Positions 25,501 to 33,330 of a stretch of 64,000 bases of DNA are shown here, one piece after another. A program made the position numbers and the translations under genes. The stretch covers positions 77,944,282-78,008,281 of the forward strand of contig JAYGXS010000001.1 in NCBI GenBank assembly GCA_036362985.1, given 5' to 3'. The notes beneath the pieces were generated by a model, which did not search any database, was not told the origin of the DNA, and saw only the letters and a list, made by a program, of their open reading frames with translations. The first letter of the stretch is position 1. Each line of letters opens with the position of its first letter. The DNA is from Ligula intestinalis (lineage: Eukaryota; Platyhelminthes; Cestoda; Diphyllobothriidea; Diphyllobothriidae).

Positions 25501-28500
25501 AATATTACCATTATGATATTGCCATTTTTTCTGTCTGCTCAACAAGCCGTTGCTTAATAAAACAGATTGACACCAATGAGTTCCTTATCTGTACCTGCTT
25601 AGAAATATGAATTTTAATTAAAAACGAAAGTGTGAATCGTTAAGCTGATATTGTTGCTCTCATGCCATTGTAAAATATTTTGCGCAGGGCTTTTCCAAAA
25701 CCTAAGTGGTAGCTAAAGGGAAACTTTACAGATCAGTCGAGCACTTACTGAGCAAGGGGATATACGTGAACGATTATTGCGATCCTTACAATTTTTATTG
25801 ATTGATTAATTCATTTGACAGAAATGCATAGAGTCGAGGAAGTCTTTTTTACTGCGGTTGTTGGTGAACTAGGTGTTTGCATAGTCAAAATAAACTACTA
25901 GGTATTGACCATATGATAGGGCAATCCCTCATCGTTAAACAGTGTGTTAACTGCTTGTGATTGCAGCCTAAAGCTTCAGAAAGTAGCTTCAGGTTTCAGA
26001 TAGCACAAAGACATGCTACGGAAAGTACACTCTCCGAAGAGAATTATAAGCATCTGACCATAAAACATGGGCAGGGGATGGAAAAGTGAGTATTTTAAAT
26101 TAACTGTTGTCAAATAGTAAATCACTATTATGATCCATTTGGAAATGAAATAAACCTACCGATAGTGTAGCCTAGAATTACCCTGAAGTCACGCATTATC
26201 TGTTATTTCATTCGGTAATTAAAAATAAACTCCTTGTATGAACGGGTACAGACATATTTTAGATGACTCGAACAAAGTAGGCTACGAAGAATTGGTACGT
26301 AGGTTTCTGGTAATATATTTCAAGGCTCCTTTATTTAAAACCTGGTAATAGTAAAAGTTCGCCATTCCACTTTTTACCTGAAATACCGTTTAACTACACA
26401 ATTAAAGAGAAGCCATAGAATACGTACAGTTACAATTCAGATAAATAGGATGCCTAAGTATATTTTTTTACCAGCACTTTAGTAATATATTCACGTAGTC
26501 TGCAATTATTAGAAAAAATGTGTGCGAAACGTACCGGCATTGGTGACCGAAGTGGAATAACTATTCCTCCCATTTCTACTTGAGTCCGGTCCCGAAAAAT
26601 AGATGTTTTTGTATACAAAAGATTGCATCCGCTACACAAAGCAGTAGATTGATTAAATACCTTGCTTCAAACACAAACATGCTTATTTTGTGTGAGTTGG
26701 TAGATTTCATTTCTGTTATATATATATATATATTTATATATAGATATATATTTATATATACTAGGCAAATAAAATTATGCTTTATTATGAACTGAGATTT
26801 TTATCAAAGTATCCTTTTTGCTTGAAGATAGAACGCTTAATATCTGTGAAATACCTACACTAAAACACATAATATACATTAGTGGGCATTTGAAATTTTA
26901 CTAGCCTGTCAGTTTGAAATAGCTGTGAAAGACCAGCAATGAGAAAAGCGAAGTATGTTTTGTCTGAAAGAATAGAAATGAGAGCAATCTTACGTGCTTC
27001 CGTCGGATCTCACGCAGATTTCAAAGTAAACATCACATTTTCGGTCGTGGTGCCAAAAATCGCATCGGGAACCATCTGAGTCACGATTTGAGGGGTTCGA
27101 ATACTTCAGCGTCAAGAACAGATCCACCACAAACTACAAAAGGAATAGGGAGGAATGTAAGAAGCAGTGCGTGACTAACGAGAACTCATATGACCTAGTT
27201 TCACACGGAGAGTCGGACTTTTGTTCGAAAATACATTCGTTACAGATGTACACTACAACTATGACAGATCCTCATCTCCTATTTCATAAACCTCTCTTTA
27301 ACCTTGAGCCTAATAATATTCCGTATTAGGTTAAGACTGCACATAAGTTAAATTTTCACACATGTGAATACAAGTTTAAGCAAGTATGAAAACTAGAACT
27401 AGCAGTTCTAACATTAGTATCCTAGTCCTAGCAGTGTAAACATAAGAGGAAACCAGGACAAGCATGGATGTGCTCCAAGCTCCAAACATCTGCCTTACTG
27501 GGAATAGCAACAGCCCAGGTTCACACTCCTATGTGAGATCAAGAGAACATGCTCCCAGACCTGACACCAATCAGTGTCATTTGTGACCAAATATTATCAG
27601 CACTACTATCACACAGATACACCGCTGGAAGCAGCAGTATATACAGTAGTTGCAGTAGTAGAAATAGGAAGGCACAACTATTTCTGGGCACCTACTATGT
27701 GGTATGTAAAAGTTAATTTGACTATTTTTAATAGCCTTTCACCTAACCTTTAGCCCATTACCCTTTATCGAAGCCTAGACAGCAAGTCTCTCAGCCTTGC
27801 CGTTACTACAGAATCTACTCTTAACCCCAACATATATCTTTAACTCTTAACGAAAATGCCTAACTATGACTGATAATCCCTAACGCTAACCATATGTCGA
27901 GCGCAAATGAACAAAATCAAAGGGAGTTAATTTAAATCTACGCTAATGACAACATCGATACTGCATAGAAAAATCTAATAGGTAGTTCTCAAAACCTTAT
28001 CCTCATGCTGGTTGCACTGCGTCTACGTGCAGCGCTACGGGCACTCGAATAATTCGTAAGGCTTCCGGGTCAGTGAATAAGCGTTCAACGCTTGTTATTT
28101 TTCGGCCTTATTTCTAAACGCATGTACAGATGCTGCTTATATGCCTTTGACTTCTCAATTTATATGATCAAATATACATTAAGGAGGCGTATGAGCAAGG
28201 ACCTATAATTTATTCAAGCACATTCCTAATGTTTGTGCGAAAAAAACATTAATCAATTGCAAGATCAGCTTTAATATGCTTGAATCTCCAGTCTGAAATC
28301 TTGGTTGATTGCAGCGGCTGCTCAGAAGCGTCTGCGACTCACAAGAAATAAGAGGCAATGAAAAACGTTGAAAAGGCCTATGGTATCACCCTTCACAGTA
28401 CTCGCAGAAAAAATTGCACGCTAGTGACTTAAGAAAACTATCAAAACCGCACAAAATGTTCTGACGTACCTCGATTGAGGCTGTGGTACAGCAGATGACC

Positions 28501-28535
28501 TCTGGCAAGAGGAATAGCAAAAGTGCGTGGATCAT
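4285..28535 (-). CDS. DSL-family Notch ligand, paralogue A (possibly decaying)
   Basis: This is a multi-exon gene model with exons, in transcript order, at 28470-28535, 26994-27133, 26535-26631, 25315-25460, 22330-22454, 19699-19815, 12126-12436, 7765-7868 and 4285-4519. Every junction uses GT-AG and all phases fit, giving 447 codons including the final stop. Domains in order are signal peptide, MNNL/C2 (exons 2-4), DSL (exon 5 plus the start of exon 6), one EGF-like and two EGF repeats, a transmembrane helix and a cytoplasmic tail. The family binds Notch on a neighbouring cell through MNNL and DSL. Oddities: an in-frame TAA in exon 4 (codon 142 of the model), Arg replacing the fifth cysteine of the first EGF, a probable frame change in the last exon, and a second DSL exon at 20257. 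It could be a pseudogene, or the stop could be avoided by other splicing. The family call is very strong; functionality is doubtful. Confidence 0.8.
4520..7764 (-). other. Gene A intron 8 (3.2 kb)
   Basis: This intron lies between the transmembrane and tail exons. A more G+C-rich block at about 5690-6060 contains a 93-codon plus-strand open frame with no domain I recognise; it may be the untranslated part of a repeat. Nothing else here could be assigned. Confidence 0.45.
7765..7868 (-). CDS. Gene A exon 8: transmembrane segment
   Basis: The 104-base exon has acceptor ttcctag and donor gtaaga. It starts in phase 0 and ends with two bases of a codon. The translation begins GLATSISTSIAVVVCLM and continues VVVLVAIFVG, then the basic stop-transfer KKVSGRK. 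This is a single helix of about 22 residues with cytosolic positive charges, as expected for a type I ligand. Gene B has an exon of exactly the same length and phase at 41700-41803. Confidence 0.92.
8300..9075 (-). pseudogene. Penelope-like element fragment with GIY-YIG domain
   Basis: On the minus strand the end of a Penelope reverse transcriptase (MNGISENISRQL near 8900) is followed by a linker (IQPRILPTRN) and a GIY-YIG nuclease start, VAYSIPCSNCPCVYVGQTG, at about 8720-8800. The CxxC before YVG and the QTG turn are typical of Penelope endonucleases. A second frame continues the carboxyl end (INRHVDLDSYY at about 8520-8550). Frames are broken, so this is a 5'-truncated dead copy. Its original activity would have been nicking target DNA for reverse transcription. 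Confidence 0.75.
10875..11056. repeat. Composite palindromic repeat with 25-bp terminal inverted repeats
   Basis: The block begins GTAGTCGCCGG and ends with the near-complement CTGGCGACTAC, and the inverted match runs about 25 bases at each end. Inside are two tandem units of about 90 bases (10878-10967 and 10968-11053). Both contain TTAAGCCCACGGT, then CTTATTAAGCCCAATTTGG. The first unit alone also has inverted ends (GTCGCCGG and CCGGCGAC). It looks like a MITE-type element that doubled itself. No target duplication was identified. Confidence 0.6.
12126..12436 (-). CDS. Gene A exon 7: two EGF repeats
   Basis: The 311-base exon has acceptor tttgtag and donor gtgtgt. Its first codon is completed by exon 6. 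The first EGF runs CLNETCSEHGVC, then FECECKGRWRGKRC, with all six cysteines. The second runs from VDACEFEAKRL to FHCQCLRGWGGIRC with a long first loop. Two N-glycosylation sequons are seen, NET and NGT. The exon ends in phase 0 at THQ, directly before the transmembrane exon. Length and phase equal those of gene B exon 46048-46358, and the second EGF is almost identical between the two. Confidence 0.94.
12880..13060 (+). pseudogene. Penelope-like GIY-YIG endonuclease relic
   Basis: One short frame reads IICGDCNAVKCGQTGKS, then SFRLYDHHLAARKRDHSSQ and VGTHRLETGRK. CGDCNA...CGQTG is the GIY-YIG core with its CxxC, and the HHLAARKRD and THRLETG blocks are the usual following parts of Penelope nucleases. 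Only about 60 codons remain. The lineage differs from the other Penelope copies in the window. Confidence 0.7.
13140..14900 (-). pseudogene. CR1/Jockey-like non-LTR element: endonuclease and reverse transcriptase pieces
   Basis: Read on the minus strand from 14900 downward, an APE-type endonuclease piece (PEGPYPAAKVTEWLSL, then VIVLCGDFNRVNLRP near 14500) comes first. A linker follows (AGALLDHILTNFPKPF, about 14390-14460). The start of the reverse transcriptase comes last (LPFAYKGRRSSLDDVAL, then CRAYRCAFLDYSSALN, about 13300-13450). The block FLDYSSALN corresponds to the first catalytic aspartate region. Several stops and frame changes break it, and the catalytic Y-x-DD part is absent. It is the same family as the relic at 1900-2755. 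Confidence 0.78.
15139..15500 (+). repeat. 5' LTR of Gypsy-like element
   Basis: This 362-base direct repeat starts TGTTGGGATTATTCC and ends CCATTACA, the usual TG...CA form. Its partner starts at 18561. The two copies differ at perhaps one position in twenty. The five bases before it are ATAAT and those after the 3' copy are ATAAA, a possible imperfect target duplication. An inverted CCAAT and a TATAAT-like stretch (TCTATAATATTCC, near 15358) could be promoter parts, but that is a guess. Confidence 0.9.
15525..17006 (+). pseudogene. Gypsy-like gag and protease, interrupted by stops
   Basis: The start methionine lies just after the LTR and is followed by a glutamine-rich coiled-coil-like stretch (codons 7-28). 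A capsid region follows, then a zinc-finger region, CGRCGDWHFHRFC and VCQKCNKQGH, near 16365-16450. The aspartic protease is at about 16590-16900; its active site reads LDIASD where D-T/S-A/G is expected, so the residue after Asp is altered. All pieces share one reading frame, and stops interrupt it at 15984, 16182, 16527 and 17004. The finger pattern resembles CsRn1-type Gypsy elements of flatworms. As it stands the element cannot make a full polyprotein. Confidence 0.85.
17031..18338 (+). pseudogene. Gypsy-like reverse transcriptase and RNase H
   Basis: The frame is the same as gag. The reverse transcriptase begins with the QLERLQRDGVLQP-like region (here DQELERLQRDGVLQPVNYS) and is cut by a TGA at 17229. 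A 351-codon open frame follows from 17283. Catalytic blocks are FAKLDLSDAYLQIEVDE, LPFGVKTASAIFQ and the YLDDIIVTG box at about 17521-17547. RNase H follows with its acidic residues in VVADASNYGIGAV, EKKALAIIYVV and LLTDHKPLLAIF. The frame ends at 18338. An integrase should follow but is absent, so mobility would need help from other copies. Confidence 0.92.
18339..18560 (+). other. Deleted integrase region and polypurine tract
   Basis: Only 222 bases separate the RNase H stop from the 3' LTR, whereas a Gypsy integrase would need about a kilobase. A residual frame from 18446 carries RRSDRKRTQTVPLQVNPRL, which resembles the far carboxyl end of such polyproteins, so the deletion is internal. 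The purine run ACAAGGGAAA just before the LTR is the likely plus-strand primer. Confidence 0.75.
18561..18925 (+). repeat. 3' LTR of Gypsy-like element
   Basis: This direct repeat of 15139-15500 starts TGTTGGGATTATTCC. The last bases differ (CCATTAAAACA against CCATTACA), so the exact end is uncertain by a few bases. The substitutions relative to the 5' copy show that the insertion is not recent. Confidence 0.88.
19483..19574. repeat. AT / ATAC microsatellites
   Basis: Two AT-dinucleotide tracts (19483-19508 and about 19548-19574) flank a short ATAC run. The unit CCATACTTCCGCA occurs on both sides (about 19385 and 19522), so a local duplication carries the tract. Confidence 0.85.
19699..19815 (-). 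CDS. Gene A exon 6: end of DSL and an EGF-like repeat
   Basis: The 117-base exon has acceptor atatttag and donor gtgaca and is phase 1 on both sides, so it can be gained or lost without a frameshift. Its first residues, GYFGPSC, supply the last DSL cysteine. The EGF then reads DYCFSEPCVENAQC and GFKCTRNGTEG, and its sixth cysteine comes from the next exon. The fifth cysteine position is Arg (codon CGC where TGC is expected), which would leave one cysteine unpaired. No matching exon is visible in gene B. Confidence 0.88.
19911..20235 (+). repeat. tRNA-like tandem repeat (SINE-related), gene A intron copy
   Basis: A roughly 305-base unit contains a polymerase III-like A box (TAGCTTATCGGTAAGAGCG, about 20101) and B box (GGTTCAAATCC, about 20153), as in tRNA-derived SINEs. 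A body that includes TCCTGCTTGGGCAGTCAGG comes before it. The first 17 bases (TCTGCCAAAACTCCTAA, 19911-19927) recur exactly at 20216-20232. That could be a target duplication, but related copies at 38 kb also have this sequence at their unit start, so a tandem layout is more likely. Confidence 0.7.
20257..20329 (-). CDS. Second DSL exon of gene A, cut by an assembly gap
   Basis: The visible part reads CDAHCDPTGKNFSCDENGK then PICFPG and a clean donor (gtaaac). It is the carboxyl half of a DSL domain, close to exon 22330-22454 (CNPNGKKYTCDRNGKVICFPG region). Its donor phase joins perfectly to exon 6 (CFPG-YFGPSC). The amino half should lie in or beyond the N run, because the sequence just past the run does not continue the DSL match. 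It may be an alternative exon, a remnant of another paralogue, or a collapsed or duplicated haplotype. Confidence 0.8.
20330..20339. other. Run of 10 N (assembly gap)
   Basis: There are ten unknown bases inside a DSL exon. The true gap length is unknown, so exon content on the high-coordinate side cannot be judged. Confidence 0.99.
20340..22329 (-). other. Intron between the two DSL exons of gene A
   Basis: This is A+T-rich and no gene was recognised. At about 22235-22285 the minus strand reads CRKTGKFRCDKYIGS, which weakly resembles the middle of the DSL domain (C..TGK.F.CD..G) and may be a third, decayed DSL exon. Confidence 0.4.
22330..22454 (-). CDS. Gene A exon 5: DSL domain
   Basis: The 125-base exon has acceptor cttctacag and donor gtatga. 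It starts with the last base of a codon and ends with the first. The translation is LSIKLEMKCKPNWFGKLC, then NTYCNPNGKKYTC and DRNGKVICFPG. These are the first five DSL cysteines with the aromatic W-F-G turn used in Notch contact; the sixth cysteine comes from exon 6. Gene B exon 47396-47520 has the same length and phase. Confidence 0.93.
22455..25314 (-). other. Gene A intron 4 (2.9 kb)
   Basis: No gene was recognised. It contains a small inverted-repeat element (23071-23250), listed separately. A 63-codon open frame just after it at 23225-23416 has no domain. Confidence 0.5.
23071..23250. repeat. Small inverted-repeat (MITE-like) element
   Basis: It starts CCAGCGCTGCCAG and ends with TCAGCGCTGG. 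Read inward, both ends show a GGCGCAT block about 27 bases in (about 23097 and 23224) and an AATTAC/GATTACTG-like block further in. The arms pair imperfectly over about 45 bases. At 180 bases with no coding capacity it fits a MITE-like fossil. No clear target duplication was found. Confidence 0.5.
25315..25460 (-). CDS. Gene A exon 4: end of MNNL/C2 domain, with in-frame stop
   Basis: The 146-base exon has acceptor cttgccag and donor gtgaga, the same length and phases as gene B exon 48230-48375. It reads RSLHIIVTIWDHDTITKDD, then LVGKFAIGCSLDHCLQEHRNP. This is the W-x-H/Q-D and N/D-D-L-I/V-G core of the Notch-ligand C2 domain. Codon 41 is TAA (plus strand 25338-25340), where B has CGA. It sits next to a run of seven A (minus strand). 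Either the gene is dead, the exon is skipped or edited by splicing, or the base calls are wrong. Confidence 0.85.
26535..26631 (-). CDS. Gene A exon 3: middle of MNNL domain
   Basis: The 97-base exon has acceptor ttgtgtag and donor gtacgt. It starts with one base completing a Thr codon. The translation is GCNLLYTKTSIFRDRTQVE, then MGGIVIPLRSPMP, which fits the Notch-ligand segment that ends ...IVLPFSFAWP before the C2 core. It joins in phase 0 to RSLHIIV of exon 4. Gene B has the homologous exon at 55387-55492, three codons longer. Confidence 0.9.
26717..26760. repeat. TA-rich microsatellite
   Basis: This is a (TA)n tract with TTTATATATA interruptions in intron 2 of gene A, just upstream of exon 3. 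Confidence 0.85.
26994..27133 (-). CDS. Gene A exon 2: start of MNNL domain
   Basis: The 140-base exon has acceptor ccttttgtag and donor gtaaga. It reads FVVDLFLTLKYSNPSNRDS, then RCDFWHHDRKC and DVYFEICVRSDGS. The C-D-x-Y-F-x-I/V-C-V block is the amino-terminal signature of Notch ligands (compare C-D-T-Y-F-K-V-C in Jagged). Gene B has an exon of the same length at 55785-55924. Confidence 0.93.
27134..28469 (-). other. Gene A intron 1 (1.3 kb)
   Basis: No gene was seen. The sequence around 27720-27900 is rich in CTAAC/CCTAAC-like pieces on the plus strand but has no regular period. Confidence 0.5.
28470..28535 (-). CDS. Gene A exon 1: start codon and signal peptide
   Basis: The translation MIHALLLFLLPEVICCTTA then SIE is a classic secretion signal with a hydrophobic core of leucines. 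The donor gtacgt follows in phase 0 and joins FVVDLFL of exon 2. The 5' flank (CAAAAGGGTGA) resembles that of gene B exon 1 (CGAAGGGGTGA), which supports this start. A cleavage site near CCTTA is likely. Confidence 0.88.
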
Positions 28536-29940
28536 TACAGTCACCCTTTTGAGAACAGATGAATATTATCCGTTTTTCAATGCGCAAAAACCCAAGCACA
28601 TGTGGAAGTTTGTAGAGCAACCGTTAAAACTTTGAGATCTTGTTTTAACGGTGGGTGCAAAGTCGGATGAATGTGCAACAGCGGCACCTACTGGTAGCAT
28701 ATGTAGGCGGACGTTGCTATAAATTCACAAACGAGGTTGATCTCCTGTCCATTCTACTTTTTACTGACAAAAATCGGACTGAGCGTAAACACACCTTCGC
28801 ACTGCATTGTCCGATACTGTTTAAACAGAGCACACAGCCATACCAGTACCATCGTTTGCGGGTTTACGTACGCAAATTCGAAACAGACGTTAACATGTAG
28901 GTGATAACAGTTTAAGATAGGTGGGTGCCTTGTTTTGTCAATTGCGTAAAGGTAATGTGAGTGGCATGAAATGATCGTTCGTTGACCTGAGTACAGTAAG
29001 AAACAAACTCATCGCGTTGCGCTGTAGAGCAAAAGAGCGATTAAGGTATTTCCGAATGATGAAAACTAATGAATCCGAACAAAGCTCGCAGTCTCATCTT
29101 TCCTTCCGAACAGACACTTTGGAGTAGAAATGGCTGCTCTGATGGCCGAGTATGTGGCCCCAACGAGAAGAGCAGAGGCAAGGGTTCGTTTTGGTTCCGT
29201 TAAATGTCTTTTTTAAAGATAATTTTCAATTCATACACTGCGGAAGCATATATCCATTGCCACAAACAGCACTGTTTGTCAGATATGAATGGTCCCACAT
29301 CATGACACTGAATTAAAGTCGTTTAAACTCTACGATATACTTTCAGGGCGCCAACGACGGGATGTAATTGTTAACTTTGTGACTTTTAATAGGGTCAACC
29401 CTAATTTTTTCGAAGCCTTAACAACAAATCTCTTAGGCTAGCCTAGGAGTTAAATTAAATTTACGCAAAACGGGTTTTTTTCGTAGAATATAATAGGTGC
29501 GTCCAAATATTAAGAACTTTTTAGATGGGTGGGTTATCGTCAGCGTAGAAAGGTAAGGATACTACCGGTGAAGGTGTTATGTGAGGCAAAATGGATATCT
29601 TTATCATATAAAGGCAAATTAGCTGCCTTGTCGAACCATCTGATCAATCGGATTCCGTAAAATGCCTTATGTGTCAATTCCTAAACTATGTAAGAATTTA
29701 CCCGGTGCCTACACACAGCGCTGTTTGTCACAGATGAATGGTCCCGCAGCATCATGCTGAATTTAAGTCGTTTCCATCCACGTTTACGTATTCAAACTAT
29801 GTATTCATAATAAAAGGAAAGCATTCAGTCAACTTATCTAGATGACACTTATCCGCACAGACAGATAGGCTACGTCAATGATAATTATAGTGGCCATTAG
29901 GGACTACAAATATTGCAAAATCTATGCATATGTCACCATA
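28536..29940. other. Upstream region of gene A
   Basis: This probably contains the gene A promoter, but no element could be identified. A plus-strand open frame at 28655-28900 (81 codons) has no recognisable domain. A phrase related to GTTTGTCACAGATGAATGGTCCC recurs at 29276, 29724 and 31234, so low-copy repeats are present. Confidence 0.4.
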
Positions 29941-30093
29941 ATCTGTGCATTTATCACACTATTTTATGATTTATGATGGGTTCTCGACAGAATTCAAAAC
30001 GTAAGGCAAATAACCTCTTGTTCTAGCTTTTGCATCTTCTACTTCTAAACTCTCAGCTGGAACTCGTCTCTTTGCTTCTGTCAGCAATGTTAT
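29941..30093 (+). repeat. Penelope-linked short repeat, upstream copy
   Basis: It carries TTATGATGG, a stem, CAAAACGTAAGGCAAATAA and the tail CTCTTGTTCTAGC...TCAGCAATGTTATTAT. The same tail follows 30571-30670, so the two copies flank the Penelope fragment as direct repeats. The core resembles a decayed minimal hammerhead ribozyme. Confidence 0.55.
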
Positions 30094-30097
30094 TATC

Positions 30098-30135
30098 AGA
30101 AGAAGAAGAAAAAGAAGAAGAAGAAGAAGAAAAAG
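30098..30135 (+). repeat. GAA microsatellite
   Basis: This is a GAA/GAAA run directly at the junction between the short repeat and the Penelope coding fragment. Confidence 0.9.
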
Positions 30136-30450
30136 CGATCACGCGGCAAGAGGTAATAACCGCATGAGCTGCGAGCTGCTCGAGTCATGGTTTTCAGGCC
30201 CCCAGTCCATCAACAATCGCAACGATTTGGCGTTCCTATACGGTGTACTGAGAAGTTTCCTGAGCGAAAGATCAGTCACGTGGGAAGGACTGGACGCGAC
30301 AACAACTCTGACGAGAGCGAACATAATTGTCATGCAATTATCAACCTGGCATCCAACGCGGACAAGAACACTGTGGCAATAAATGGACAATCACTGCACC
30401 AATTAAGACTTCAAGTGGTGGCTACAGGATCTGACAATTGTAATTCACAT
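30136..30450 (+). pseudogene. Penelope-like element, carboxyl-terminal fragment
   Basis: One frame reads SCELLESWFSGPQSINNRND. This matches the end of the Penelope nuclease seen at about 51030-51100 of this window (ELLEPWFTAPHP, CNDL), and the frame stays open for 72 codons. Only the last part of the endonuclease and its trailer remain, so this is a strongly 5'-truncated copy. Confidence 0.65.
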
Positions 30451-30489
30451 GCGGGTGACCGCTACGAACTATTGAAACCGTGCAATCTG

Positions 30490-30670
30490 CGCATGTATCA
30501 ACCCTTATGTGCGCATGTCTCAGACTTGTTTACGATTACCTATGACTAAGAATTTCCGAAGGGGTCTGAAACATCAGGACAATACAACTCTTGTTCCAGT
30601 GATCGCTTCTCCTTCTTCTGAACTGCTTCCTGGAAATCGGGTGTTTTCCTCTATTGGCAATGTTATTATT
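30490..30670 (+). repeat. Penelope-linked short repeat with hammerhead-like core
   Basis: The order is ACGATTACCTATGAC, stem, CTGAAACATCAGG, then CTCTTGTTCCAGTGATCG. It shares layout and sequence with the copies at 29.95, 49.15, 51.38 and 53.13 kb. The CCT before and AGG after the core can pair, as the short first helix of a hammerhead would. Confidence 0.6.
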
Positions 30671-30739
30671 ATTGTAATGCTTCATGTGGGAGCCTATCTA
30701 GCAAATTGGTGTTGTTGAGGCGTGCCCTGGTGTGTGTTT

Positions 30740-30990
30740 CGCGCACACCGCCGGCACTCTCCCCCATCTCCGGTCTTGTCTTGATATCGCGTTCAGGTGG
30801 GCGAGTTGTCAGAGAATGGGGTAGGTCTGGCGAGTTTATTTTCACTATAATCCCGTAAGAGTCACCGTGTTGCTTCAGCTTGCTGAGGCTCGTGGTGAAG
30901 ATGGTCGAGAACGACGTTCGAAATGTCATGTGTGTTTGGAAGATGTGCAGGAGCACTTGCCAACGATGACGCAAATGTGCATGTGCAGTT
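30740..30990 (+). repeat. Dispersed G+C-richer repeat, copy 1
   Basis: This shares ordered blocks with 45590-45790 in the same orientation: TATCTCCGGTCTT, then CCG(T/C)(A/G)(A/G)GAGTCAC, then GCT(C/G/A)GTGGTG and AAACGACG-like ends. There is no coding frame of note. It may be the trailer of a retroelement. Confidence 0.5.
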
Positions 30991-31859
30991 TGTTTATACA
31001 TTATCGGCTAATGCAATGCATAGTTCTGTTTACGCTCAATCCAAACAGAATCGGTAAAGCGTCGGATATGTGGATATGTAGGAACCTCCGCCTAGCACAT
31101 GCGCCGTGCTGTATCATAGATAGCGTTATTCAAGCATTTTTTCATTAAGTAGCTCCTCAATATGTTTTTTCGCTCATTTGTCAACTCATAGCAAGTGAAG
31201 GGCTGTATGGAGGGGTATATCCGCGTTCAACACATGACACTATTTGTCATAAATAAATGGTCCCGAAAAGCCGTATAGAACTAAAGTCGTGTTCACTTAC
31301 GTTCACTTGTTTGAACCGCTTACAGACGGGCAGATTATTCGGCTCTCGGTTCGGCTAGACTATATTGTTTTAATGTATCGTCTTGAAGAACATGCCAAAT
31401 AATCCCTGCAATGTATGCGACCTTCAATAAATCGCGATTAAACTGACAAACCAGCATTATCCGTTTGACGAGAAATCAGTTAATTTGATAAATTACTCAA
31501 AATGCTCATTAAAGCAGCCGCTATGTGCTTTAGTTTGACCATCGCAAGCGAAAATGCCCACCATTTGCCCGAAAGCAGGTGACTGTAGTCAGGTATAGTT
31601 AAAGTAGACACGCCACGATCTTCCGCATACTAATCTCATCCGCCTTGACCGGTGACAAGACCAAATTTGAGATGAACGAAGCAGGCTTAGGGCGGAAGCC
31701 GTTTGTTCAATGCGGCCTGAAATACCGCCTATCTCAGCCTTTAGTGACAGTAGAAATTGCGTGGAATTTACTGCATTGTCTACTTTACTCACCTATAGTA
31801 GGTGTTTAGGTAGACTTTAGTAAGCCAGGACTAGTACTGCTTCTTCTAATACTACTTAC

Positions 31860-33330
31860 TATGGTGTAGCTTAGTGATAGTATTTGCTTGTAATATTACT
31901 AGGGTGTAGCTTAGTGATATTATTTGCTTGTACCATTACTGACTATTTCGTAGTCAGAAATGACGTTGATCAAAGTCAGCACTGGACTCATGTCCCCTCA
32001 ATCTTAACAATAAGTGAAGTAGTACTGGTGCTGGCACTGACGGCACCATTTGTCAGAGGCGTCGCTCAGCAAGCCAACGCTAGGGCTCAAATCCCCTTGG
32101 TCTGAACAAGGTTTTCTAATCTGGATTTACTATTCCGGGCAAATACATGCTCGAGGTCCTGAGCACAGTAGCGTTTGCCTTGGTCTTCGCATGCTTAACT
32201 CTGTCCATCGAGCTCGATGGACTAAGATACTGCTGCGATAGTTACGGGTCTATGCTAACAGTGCTAATTTCTAGTAATCATGCTAAGTAAGGTCAGTAGA
32301 TAGTACACTATAAGTACTGTCTGTGTGTGCTCTTTAAGGAGTCGCACCTTGTATGCACTCCCAATCTGTGTGAGGTAAAAGTGATTGGCATTTGGATAAT
32401 AATAGGGCGTTTGTAAAGTAATGTGTAAGTCATACCATGCCCTCACGTCGAACGGTTTGCCGTCTTTAGACTGCCTATAGACCTACTGCAGTATCCACCT
32501 GTAGCTTGGACTCAACAGAACGTCTGCTCATATGCCCTCGATACCAGCAGGGTGTGTTAATGTGGGTTTAGACTATTCTGAGTGAATACGCACCTTCAGC
32601 AGCTGTCAGGTCAGAGTTCTGGAAAACACGACTGGTACTACTACTGATATTTTTAATACTGCTAACTAGGAGTGCAACTGAGTGATATTGTTGCTGGTAC
32701 TACTTCTGGCCGTATAATTAGTCAGAAAGTGACGCTGATTAAACTCAGCACTGGGCTCATATCCCCTCAATCTCAACGAGAGGTGCAATATTACTGGTAC
32801 TAGCTCTGACGCTACCGTTTGTCAGAGGCCAGACCATCATCGTTCGGCAGGGATTCTATGTGGCGTCTTCGAAAGGACCTTATGTATCGTAACCGCCTTC
32901 TTACTTATTTTAAGTAGCTTGAATTACCCACCATCTTCCTGTTTTCTGGACGCCGGTCGTCAAGCCCAGTATGTGCCAAAGATCAGGTGCCCGCGAGCCT
33001 GAGGGGCGCGCTCCACGTGCTCCTCAGGCGGCCCCACAAGGAATTTCCTGCCTATTTTACTAATACGTGTGCTACAAGTACGGTACTAGGGTACAACAGT
33101 GCTGTTGAGACTGCAATAGGCTAAAAGCTTAGACTAAGCTTAAAGAATTGAGTAACAGTAAGGCATATTTTACGATAAGCTGGATTGGAATTATGTTAAG
33201 CTAATAAAGCAAATTAAATGTTGCTTTCACATTCTACGAATTGTGGGCTAGGATACTGCTGCTGCTAGAGGTAACCTGCCACCGCTAAGAGTGCTAATTC
33301 TATTAAGCATACAAGTAAATGCCCGTAATC
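31860..33330 (+). repeat. Diverged tandem duplication region
   Basis: Two roughly 175-base segments (31899-32075 and 32668-32840) share AGTGATATT, CAGCACTGG, CTCAT(G/A)TCCCCTCAATCT and TTTGTCAGAGG in order. A second pair (32205-32300 and 33240-33320) shares GATACTGCTG and AGTGCTAATT. A 40-base unit with GGTGTAGCTTAGTGATA is itself doubled at 31862-31940. No gene is visible. Confidence 0.6.
32993..33034. repeat. G+C-rich hairpin
   Basis: GCCTGAGG and CCTCAGGC flank a G+C-rich loop with GGCGCGCTCCACGTGCT. It is a perfect 8-bp stem in otherwise A+T-rich DNA. Its function is unknown. Confidence 0.55.

Noticed and set aside
25233..25610. 125-codon plus-strand open frame
   Set aside because: It is antisense to exon 4 of gene A, which has splice sites, phase and homology in its favour.
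27720..27900. Telomere-like CCTAAC sequence
   Set aside because: Only scattered CTAAC/CCTAAC-like pieces with no regular six-base period.
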